Assembly: GCA_021186555.1 (NCBI GenBank)
Contig: JAJKFL010000013.1
Span: 33,374,743-33,438,742 of the forward strand
Reading direction: 5' to 3'
DNA: 64,000 bases
DNA from: Reticulitermes speratus
Lineage: Eukaryota; Arthropoda; Insecta; Blattodea; Rhinotermitidae
Shown piece after piece: positions 54,289-63,301 of the stretch. The position numbers and the translations under genes were made by a program. The notes under the pieces were generated by a model that was given only the letters and a program-made list of their open reading frames with translations, searched no databases and was not told the DNA's origin. The number at the start of each line of letters is the position of its first letter. The stretch's first letter is position 1.

Positions 54289-54939
54289 TACTACATTTTT
54301 AGGACACGCTGCACAATCTCTGTATTATTTTCCACGAAATGCCGTTCATTTCTTGATCTTATCTTTTTCTGTTCAAATAATCATTTGTTATGAAAGCCAT
54401 GTGCTAAAATTTAAATACCAACCCAGTCATATAAAGGTTAAAGCAGGTTATTTATAAAATTGCAAGTTTGTATCGATGTGGTGTGATCAAATAGTTTCCG
54501 TAATGATGGTGAGATGACATTACTGTTTCTCCATGTGTATAGAGTGTGTGTATGTTCCATACAACAGATAAAACACCGCAACACAAACCATAAGAAGCTG
54601 CAAAGTGGGCCTTTCAATACCTGCAGTTATCTGTAACCCAAATAAAATATATAGCTTCAGGAATAAAGGTGGAAACTACCTGAACACATGCAGACAAAAA
54701 CTAAAATAAGGTTTGTCTTGTCATCAGTGTAATAAGACAGATGAAATACACACTTTTGGTTCAGATATAAAACACTGAGGACAGCTCTTTGATATCCAAA
54801 CGGGGCTGCTACAAGATCTGTATTAATACAAATGAGAATTATATGACACAACCTTGCAGTTTTGTAAATAACTTGTTTTAAACTTATACTTTAATATGTT
54901 TCAAAATATATACTGTGAAAACCTTGGATCTGAAGATGA

Positions 54940-55075
54940 AGTTGACCGTGTGGGATTTGTATACCTTTATTTATTACTAATGAAGACTTACCTGATGATG
55001 ACTGAAGCAAGTTGAAACATGTAGTGAGTTACTTAATTTTAATAGTTGTGCTGGCTGGAAAAGTTTGTTGTGTTT
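54940..55075. repeat. Repeat arm, inverted partner of 53500-53620
   Basis: Read on the minus strand: CCAGCCAGCACAACTATTAA, AATTAAGTAACTCACTACAT, GTTTCAACTTGCTTCAGTCA, TCATCAGG and AATAAATAAAGGTATAC. Same order as the partner. Confidence 0.7.
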
Positions 55076-55327
55076 ATTATGTGCACAGTGAGTCTGCCTA
55101 CCAAAAAGAGATTGCAGATAAGAACTACAAGTTTCTAGAGACATGTTCTGTATATATAAAAAGACAGCTGAAGTAGGTGGTAGGGTATTGAGTTATAACT
55201 TGCTGCTGCAGCAAACAAGAGAAACATGAAAAATTCTCATTTTTCTGCTTATAAAATGTCAGACCAACTGCAGCATGGAAGCAGAGACCGTCAGTCTCAA
55301 CTTGTTTCTTTATCAGTTATTAAGTTC

Positions 55328-55981
55328 TGTAATCGTTGCACTTATTAATTTTGATATTTAAAATTTATATTTGATTGCAAGCGTGAGTAGTTAGTTTGGT
55401 TTGGGGGGTTTTGTTAAAACAGGACATGGTAGGTCAATAGTAACATCTGGACGCCAGAAGTGTGGACAGTGGACAGGCAGGGCAAAGCGAAGGGGGGCCA
55501 GTACATGTCGCACTTTGTCACTGTCAAAATTAATGGGATTTTAGCAAACTCCAGAGTCTTAGAAATTCGATACTCTGACAGATTTTGACCCTCATATTTC
55601 AACATGTGGGTGTTGACTACAGAAAAATCCAGTTGCTTCGTTGGGGATGCGACAGGGTCCACACAGGCAGATTTTAGATTACAGAATTAGGCCAGAGGCA
55701 GCCAATGGGAAGAAGTAGGAAAATCTAAGGGGGGATGAATTTCGAACCAGGGTGCTAGAGAGTGCGTGCCCAAGCCGAGAGTAGCGTCCTAGCTTCAGAC
55801 ACAGGCGGTTCAGTGCCGTGTTCATACAGATCAAACAAGACTCTGTTGTACTTAAACAAATAATAATAGTAAGGAATATGTATTCGATTTCAATTAGCAA
55901 TTTTATCACTAGGACCACTTATATTCCCTGAAACAAAGAGTTTGCTCTATTGACTGAGTAGGAGAGAGTCGGCCGGTTATA
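55328..55981 (+). repeat. 5' LTR
   Basis: Starts TGTAATCGTTGCACTTATTA and ends near GAGTCGGCCGGTTATA. The last bases are ambiguous because the LTR end (GGTTA or GGTTATA) cannot be fixed without a target duplication. Confidence 0.92.
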
Positions 55982-55987
55982 GAGTTT

Positions 55988-56160
55988 TTGGCTGCCCAAC
56001 CGCGGGGCTCGATAATCCGAGTGATTAAATTAATAAGCTGTGTTTGCCTAACCGCGGGACGCGACTATCCGTGTGGTAACAGGAGACGTGATAATCTTAG
56101 TGCTAGCAAGTGAAAATTAAGACTGCCCGAGCACGGAGCGCGAAAATCTGAAAAGTGAAA
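55988..56160 (+). promoter_or_regulatory. Primer-binding-site-like unit, repeated three times
   Basis: TTGGCTGCCCAACCGCGGGG at 55988-56007 follows the LTR and resembles the TGGCGCCCAACGTGGGGC primer sites that pair with a tRNA 3' end. Two diverged copies follow: TTTGCCTAACCGCGGGACGC near 56043 and ACTGCCCGAGCACGGAGCGC near 56122. Each is followed by CGA.AATC-type sequence. Confidence 0.6.
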
Positions 56161-56633
56161 AATAAAGGACCGAACAATCCATGAGGCGCAAGTTATCCTG
56201 AGGAAAGAAAATACCACACTGTGAAGCCAAGGTCATCAGGCGAATAAGGGGAAGACAAGTCGGAGGAAGACCGAGAAGCAGAGGACTGAGACACTCATCT
56301 GAATAAGAGAACCTGGTACTACCGAAACGTCCGACCCAGCCGAGAGTCGAACCCAACACCTAGGAGTCTGCAAACAGAAGACTGACCACGGCAACTCAGC
56401 AGCAGTGTGCCCAAGAGTTACGGGAAGTATAAGCGTTTGTCGTGTGTAACAAGTGCATCGGTAAACCTACATTATTGCGGATACGACGGGAAACGACGAG
56501 GCAACCGCGACCGGAAGGAATTACCCAGTGAAGAGGCAAGTACCTGCTCGTCAACACAATTACCAGCAACCATAGTAAGTTACGGCAATTGATATCAGTG
56601 ACTTAGAACACATTCACAATAAATACTTTCAAT

Positions 56634-58603
56634 ATGGCAGACAGATGGCTTTGTAGTGCAAGTAGAAGCAGTTCTGTGGGTAGTGATGCAGGTAGCGCAC
56701 AAAATGTAGATAGGGAAGCTGATAATTCAACTTGTTTTGATTTTGAAGCTGACATTACAGTCAGGGAAAATCCTGTGACCGAAATGATTGAACAAAATTC
56801 AGATTTCTTGCCAACTGTTAAGGAAAATATAAATAGTAATGTCAATGTAAATGTAGAGTCAACTAATATTTCGGCAAATCAAATCCAGGACATGCTTCAG
56901 ACTGTAATGGCTGTTATTCAGTCCGAGGGGATTAAACAAACTGCAGCTTTAGAAGCTAGACTTACAGCTGAGAGCAATAAGCAGATTGAGTCACTTAATG
57001 CAAAATTAACATCTGCTGTAGGAAGTTTGAAAAGGGAGTTAAAAGAGGAAAACGAAAAATTTGCGGCTAGTTTAGTTGAACGTTTTGAATCTGCAAATGC
57101 TAAACTTGAGGAAGAATTGACAGCAAATTGCAGTCAGGAATTCAGTTTGTATCAGACAAAGTTGACAGTTTGAGAAATTATACTGAAAGTAACATTACTA
57201 ATTTAAGAACTTCAGTTGATAAATTATGTGAGCATATGAGTGAGAGAATGAATGCACACATTGTACAGACCAGGAAGGAACTAGACATACAAGGGAAAGA
57301 GGTGTTGACTAGTTCACAGTCTATGTTAGCTAGCGTAAATGACCACCAAAATCAGACAGAGTTGGAAGTTAATAATCTTAGACAGGAGGTTGACCAGTCC
57401 AAAGAATATATCGATACCAGAGTTAATGCAGTTACGCTAGAAATTCAAGGGTCAAGCAGATTAATGAGGCAGAGATTTTGAAAATAAATGCAACTTTAGA
57501 TGTCATACAGGCTAAGTTAGCGACAAGCACATCTGGTAACTCTACACCAGCTGTTCAACAGAATGAAATTGTTAGAGTTAGTGGCCAGACAGATAACTCA
57601 AACAGAACAGAAGTGTCTAACACAAACAACCCCAGTGTGAGTGGAATGCATGCATGCAGTGCTTCTGTTTGTAATGATAATGTTAGCATGAACAACCACC
57701 CAGTCATTTCATGTAATAATGATGTAAATGTGACATCTGAGCTGCATTTAAATAATGTAGACCTTAGCAAACTCACACTACGTATTTTCAATGACTCTGT
57801 TACCGAGGTTCCATTACATTTTCTACGAAATTTGGAGGAGTATTTTCGACATAAAAAGACACCTGAGGAACTTCGTCTACCTTTGGTATTTAGGGCAGTA
57901 CAGGACCCGTTTGCCAAACAGTGGTTATCGAGCGTAATTGATAAGCTCAAAAACTATGGAGAATTTAAAAAGTCATTTACTGTGGTGTCCGAGCAGACAG
58001 TCTAGTGTTAGAAGTTCTATATACCTGGATATACATGTACCGAGTTCAGGGGAAACATATGTCAATCACTTTATTCGGTATGCAAATTTGGCATCTACAT
58101 TAGATCCACCTATGTCTGAAACTGATCTTCTCTCAGCACTCACCAGTCACTTCGAACCACGAGTTCAACAAGGGCTCATTTGTGGAAATTTTAAAACCAC
58201 CCAAGAAGCGTTGGCTTACCTTGCAAAATTCCAGGGACTTGAGCAAAACACAGATACATTCCGGTCGCCGAGAAGAGACTATGACCGACGAGATTCGAAT
58301 AGGAGATCTTCAAACACGCCGCAAAGGGATGATAGAGACAGAAATCGAGATAGGGGTGATGTTAATGTCAGAACTGTAGGGCAACAAACAAACCGACGTA
58401 ACAGATGGTTTACAGACCGACGTCAGAATAATGAAGATGGCCGAAACTTCAATCGACGCGGCCAGGGGAGCGTGATAGGCGATAGAGGTAGTCAGCTTAA
58501 TCCTACAGCACCAAACTTCGACCCTAGAAATGAGAGGTCATCAGTTCAAAATAACAGAGACTACCTAGACCGAGATGATGCTGCCCAGCCTTTAAACAAT
58601 TAA
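56634..58603 (+). pseudogene. LTR element gag, frameshifted
   Basis: The ATG at 56634 opens a frame of 179 codons (Ser-rich start, then an Ala/Glu/Lys-rich coiled coil). The coil continues in a second frame to 57480 and a Ser/Asn-rich linker in a third (57478-58005). There, LRIFNDSVTEVPLHFLRNLE and FRAVQDPFAKQWL mark the capsid-like retrotransposon gag domain. It continues from 57938 in another frame with HFIRYANLASTLDPPMSETD, LLSALTSHFEPRVQQGL, and an Arg/Asp/Asn-rich basic tail. Three frame changes make it inactive as it stands. No zinc knuckle seen; the basic tail probably takes its place. Confidence 0.8.
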
Positions 58604-58785
58604 GTGGCGTGATTGATGGGCAAAACCACGTCCACTGACGTAACCCCACAGTCTTTCCCAACGCCCAACACAAAAAAAAAAAAAAACACATTCAGAACGC
58701 CGAGAAGTCCGTTTTAAGTTTCGATAAAATTAACCAACTTGTAGAAGATTTTGACGTGGAAAAATACTTTGATTAAGCGCAAGAT

Positions 58786-59364
58786 ATGTCCGAAAATCAT
58801 CACCAGGAGCTTAGACTTATGTCAATTCTTGCTCAAAATCCACCACCACAAACAGCTGACAGGGAAGCAGGTCATTTACACCACATGGAAGAGGGTTCGG
58901 CAGCTAGTAGAGACAGCCTGGTCGAGAGTAGGGGAAGCGAAGCTAATATGGGTATGCGAAATGGCGAATGTTTGTATAATTATGATGTTTTGCCGCAATG
59001 CGAAAATGCTTGCGATGATAAGAACGACAATGTGTGTCGGAAAGAGAGTATTATAGATTTGAATACCCTTGATATATACAAGGAAGGTCAGCAGCCTGAC
59101 TATTTAAATGCTGTTATGCATGAGGTATGCGAAGAAAATGTACGTTATATTGAAGATACCACCACCAATAAGACCATACTATGTTTAGCTGCAAACTCTT
59201 CCAAGACTGGAGCTGCCAACGCACTGCAGAACCCAGAAACAACATTTATAGCACAGGATGATAGGATGATTACAACGGACCAGCTACGCGCTAAAGTATG
59301 CGAAAATAATAAATTGTCACCATCGCAACAAGAGGAATTATTCAAGGTGTTAAGCAAATATTAA
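58786..59364 (+). pseudogene. Remnant of the pol N-terminal region
   Basis: 192 codons. Only the end is recognisable: QLRAKVCENNKLSPSQQEEL, FKVLSKY. This is the segment before the reverse transcriptase in Gypsy-like polyproteins. No aspartic protease D(T/S)G motif is seen. The frame then meets TAA, LTKRPGRCTEG follows and the homology stops near 59400, where the pol deletion begins. Confidence 0.6.
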
Positions 59365-60181
59365 AGGAGCCTGACTAAAAGACCAGGGAGGTGCACTGAA
59401 GGATAATAGAAACGTAGTACATTCTTTGTTGCAACTCAGAGTTACATCGATTAACATTACAATTAGGAGTAAGTTAATTAAACTATCCCATAGCTGGATG
59501 TTTTGTCTAAAATATAAAGGAGTTAATTAATGTATTGGAGAGTTTTATGACCAAAAACAGACTGATGAGAGAAATGAGAGAAATTTGAGATTCCGAAGGA
59601 AGACAATGATCCAATATCCAATAACAATTATTTCATCGAAATACATTTGTAAGAGTGTGAGTAACGTTGTACTTTGTGTTACGTGTTTGTTCTTTTTTCC
59701 AAATGTATACATTTTATTCATGTATTTAGTTGTATTACTTTAAGGTTTAATTTGTAACAGTGTTACTTATTATTCATTTGTTTATATGTGCTTTTTAAAA
59801 GGTTTTAATGAATTTCCGTTATTTAGTAGCCAGTTAGTAATATTAGCCAGTTATGTAGAGGACAGAATGAATTGTTTCATACCGTAACAAATTAGGGACA
59901 GCAATATAGGGTAAGATTTTGTGTAACGAGGTCGCAGCAAGGGGTAGGAGACCTAAGAAAAGGCAAGGAAATGGTCATTGGTTTAGGGCAGATGACTAAG
60001 GGGTGTGAGAAGTGTTTGTCTAGAACTGCCTAAGCTTTAAGATATTCCACAAACTGCCTAATCACATATTAGTATTAATCAATAATTTGTATATGTCACT
60101 GAAGATGTAAATGGACGCGGCACTGAAAGAATTTTATCACTTTAGCTTTGCGAAAGTATCAAAATTTTTCACAGGGGAGTA

Positions 60182-60837
60182 TGTAATCGTTGCACTTATT
60201 AATTTTGATATTTAAAATTTATATTTGATTGCAAGCGTGAGTAGTTAGTTTGGTTTGGGGGGTTTTGTTAAAACAGGACATGGTAGGTCAATAGTAACAT
60301 CTGGACGCCAGAAGTGTGGACAGTGGACAGGCAGGGCAAAGCGAAGGGGGGCCAGTACATGTCGCACTTTGTCACTGTCAAAATTAATGGGATTTTAGCA
60401 AACTCCAGAGTCTTAGAAATTCGATACTCTGACAGATTTTGACCCTCATATTTCAACATGTGGGTGTTGACTACAAAAAAAAATCCAGTTGCTTCGTTGG
60501 GGATGCGACAGGGTCCACACAGGCAGATTTTAGATTACAGAATTAGGCCAGAGGCAGCCAATGGGAAGAAGTAGGAAAATCTAAGGGGGGATGAATTTCG
60601 AACCAGGGTGCTAGAGAGTGCGTGCCCAAGCCGAGAGTAGCGTCCTAGCTTCAGACATGGGCGGTTCAGTGCCATGTTCATAAAGATCAAACAAGACTCT
60701 GTTGTACTTAAACAAATAATAATAGTAAAGAATATGTATTCCATTTCAATTAGCAATTTTATCACTAGGACCACTTATATTCCCTGAAACAAAGAGTTTG
60801 CTCTATTGACTGAGTAGGAGAGAGTCGGCCGGTTATA
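60182..60837 (+). repeat. 3' LTR
   Basis: Starts TGTAATCGTTGCACTTATTA. Differences from the 5' LTR lie in the A-run near 60475 (two extra A and one substitution), at 60657-60658, and singly near 60674, 60687, 60729 and 60741. Confidence 0.92.
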
Positions 60838-61337
60838 CTGACTGATGGACTCTGCTTCCATTCTGCTGTACGTGTATCACAACAGGATATCATCCATAAA
60901 GATTCAGACCAACTGTCATGCTGATTGTTAATTGAACTCCGTGAGCAATATTTGAATATATCTGGCAAGTGCATCCTGACACCAAGTAGAGAATTTCCAT
61001 GCACAGTTACTGCTATTTTTATTCTGAGTTCACTAAATTTGTTCTGGATGTCACAAACTTAGTCCCCTGCTAGCACAATGCACTTAAGATCTAGTATATG
61101 ACAGCACCATGTTGAGAGTTGAAGAGATCATGTTTTTTGCTTGTAGTTGATTTTGTAAGAGAAGTGCAGAACAGGAAATCCATTCACAAAGGGTTAACAG
61201 AGTGAATGTCGGAACCATCTGCACTGGTACTCTACGTTTACAGAATGGTATAAATATGCAGATGAATGTCAAGGGTAAGAAAATATGGCGCAAAGCCAGC
61301 ATGATATCAGAATGCCTCTTATTTATTTTTTGAGTAG
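60838..61337 (+). other. End of GBF1 intron 16
   Basis: 500 bp. GGACTCTGCTTCCATTCTGC at 60848-60867 is an imperfect inverted copy of 55273-55294 on the other side of the LTR element. Otherwise unrecognised. Confidence 0.5.
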
Positions 61338-61510
61338 CTGCAAAATCAGATGGTGATGTGCCTAATGAGGAGGACAGTGGTTTGGATAATGAGAGAGGTT
61401 ACACGTCTGACTCTGAGCTAAGCAGGGTGACCATAAGGCAGCACGGTAGCTTGACATCAAGACCAACAAGCCCTGAACTGTCCCAGAACAGTGGTGGGGG
61501 TTGGATATTG
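61338..61510 (+). CDS. GBF1: GBF1 exon 17: HDS2-HDS3 linker
   Basis: Acceptor gagtag ending at 61337, donor gtgagt at 61511. It encodes an acidic/Ser-rich linker with DSGLDNERGYTSDSELSR and, at the end, SQNSGGGWIL. The pair GYTSDSE ... GW is shared with vertebrate GBF1. Phase 1 in, phase 0 out. I could not identify the next exon before 64000. Confidence 0.9.
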
Positions 61511-63040
61511 GTGAGTCATTCCATATTTTCACTAAGATATATTGAGAGATAGGAGTCATTATGAGCAAGGGAGTGGTCTTATGGATGAGGGAGATGACAG
61601 AAAAAAATTATTTAGGTGGCTGCTTTTCCAGTGCAGGAAACAAGACCTTAGTTGACATCACACAGTCTTAATCTTTGTGGGCTGTGCCTTATATGACAAC
61701 AGCATACCTCTAATCCACTTCTGCAGGATTCTGATGAAGGTGAATTATGTTTGGAACAATTGACTCCCTGGACTTTGTTCATCATTCTGTTTTTAAAATA
61801 AAAATTAGAACACATGTGACATGGGTTGCCCAGCAGTTTAGATTAGCTTTTTGTATTGGGCCTAGCGGAGTAGATGTTCCCTGTAACTTTTTGCATGAGG
61901 ATGGGAACAGATCCTGTCACAGAATAGCTGTGTTTTAATATTTGTTAGAAGTACGGGATGATGGACAAAGTCAAAAAGGTGAATGATCCAAAAGCGCTTG
62001 TCTGGTCAGGGTGGTTGAAACTTACAATTTTCAGTATTAATGCATGGGTGCCATCCCTGTAAAATAGGGAGATTTAAAATTACCTATACCTGTCCAATGA
62101 TCTGTCAGATTTAAATATGACCACCAACCCTGTAATATTAGGAGATTAAAGTCTGTGTTCTGGATGATAAAAATCAAATAATGAAACATTTTTGATTTGT
62201 GATATGTGTGAAAAAGACGTTGACAGTTCGTTTCTGTTAGTACACATCCTTCTTGAGAGAATATTTGTCCTTGCAAAGCTTGGTCTGTACTTAATACTGC
62301 CAAGTGTGGGGCAGTCAGTGGTGTAGGATATGACAGTTTTTACACGCAAAAAGGATCTAAGTGTGTTACTTAGGATAGAAAGCAGTAGTGTTATCTAGAA
62401 CAGTATTGAATACAAAAACTTGCCCATGTTTGTATCTCTTATCAGTTGGGGATGTGGTTTTAGTGTAAGTTCTGGTCGTATTCTGAGAGACATGGTTCAG
62501 AGAACACATTTTTGAGGTGTCTGCACTGTTGTGGAAGAGTCAATATGAAAGCATAATGGTGGTGCATTTGAATTTGACATCCGAAATGTTACTGTTTGGT
62601 GGGGAAAAATTCATGTGTTACAGGCATGTAATGAATGTTAGTAAGGTATTTCATGAAAATTATGTGTTTACAATTTTGTTGTTATATTCTGCAGGTAGTA
62701 TGATGTGGAGTTCTTCACTATATATACACTGACTTTAGAACATCTTACTTGTGTTGTACGAAAGGAGAGACGGTTAGCACTCCCCTAGACAAGGATGGAA
62801 TACACACATATTGGTTAAGGCACTGCTGCCTGTCAGCACTTAACCACATTTTTCCTGTTTTATACATTTTTCTTATATAAAGGTAGACACCTGTGAGTTC
62901 ATGTACAGGTACAATACAGAACTGTGTATTAGATTTTGATTGTGGTTCTCTCATATTTCAGTGTAGTCTGTTTCAGTGCAATTTTTAACACATTTTTGTT
63001 ATCACAATGAAAATTACCCACAGTTTACAAAATGTATTTA
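61511..63040 (+). other. Intron after GBF1 exon 17, unrecognised part
   Basis: 1.5 kb with no exon, gene or known repeat that I can support. Confidence 0.5.
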
Positions 63041-63049
63041 TGATTTTGA

Positions 63050-63088
63050 GGCCCATTTGCAAAATTGCGAAAAGCGACTATTAGCTTT

Positions 63089-63147
<59 letters not shown>

Positions 63148-63160
63148 TTTTTTTAATTAT
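63050..63160. repeat. Shared core, GT tract and poly(T)
   Basis: GCAAAATTGCGAAAAGCGAC plus TATTAGCT (about 63058-63085) recurs from 4279. It is followed by (GT)n at 63093-63130 and a run of about 24 T at 63131-63154. Confidence 0.85.
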
Positions 63161-63301
63161 TTATTTTACAGCATGCTCCATTACAGTACAGTAATACTAC
63201 ATGCCTCATGTAATCATTATATACAATAATATACAATATTTACAATTACAATATATAAAATCAGTAATTTTCCTGTTTCTTAATTATAGGAATACATGTA
63301 A

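Larger units (their letters stand above)
55328..60837 (+). mobile_element. LTR retrotransposon without pol, two nearly identical LTRs
   Basis: Two direct repeats of about 655 bp, a primer-binding-site-like segment after the first and a short purine tract (CAGGGGAGTA, 60172-60181) before the second. Between them are a broken gag, a short segment matching the start of pol (SPSQQEELFKVLSKY then, past a TAA, LTKRPGRCTEG) and no reverse transcriptase, RNase H or integrase. So it depends on a relative, probably of the Ty3/Gypsy group. By my count the LTRs differ by seven substitutions and one 2-bp gap, which means a young insertion. No clear target duplication. It lies in GBF1 intron 16. Confidence 0.92.
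1..61510 (+). other. GBF1: GBF1/garz gene locus, partial at both ends (17 exons)
   Basis: This is the only host gene seen. GBF1 is a peripheral Golgi and ER-Golgi intermediate compartment protein that exchanges GDP for GTP on Arf1, so that COPI coats assemble. The exons, in order, encode the HUS region with its NYDCD box, a linker, a complete Sec7 domain with the glutamic finger FRLPGE and the motif [11 protein letters not shown], and then HDS repeats. All introns are GT-AG, every junction phase is compatible, and the spliced length (3051 nt) is an exact 1017 codons without a stop. Vertebrate GBF1 is about 1850 residues, so roughly the middle 55 percent is here. Exon order and junctions match the vertebrate protein as I remember it. 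Distinction from the paralog BIG/ARFGEF rests on exon 17, GYTSDSE followed by GGGW, and on the whole linker. Introns reach 8.5 kb and are mostly transposon sequence. Confidence 0.95.

Noticed and set aside
55328-60837. Endogenous retrovirus with envelope gene
   Set aside because: No envelope-like ORF and no pol. The interior holds only gag-like frames and a trace of pol, so it is called a defective LTR retrotransposon.
61723-61740. Possible next GBF1 exon (ctgcag, GATTCTGATGAAG, gtgaat)
   Set aside because: It would be 13 nt long with a weak donor and no homology to check; the expected GBF1 sequence after GGGW is not there.
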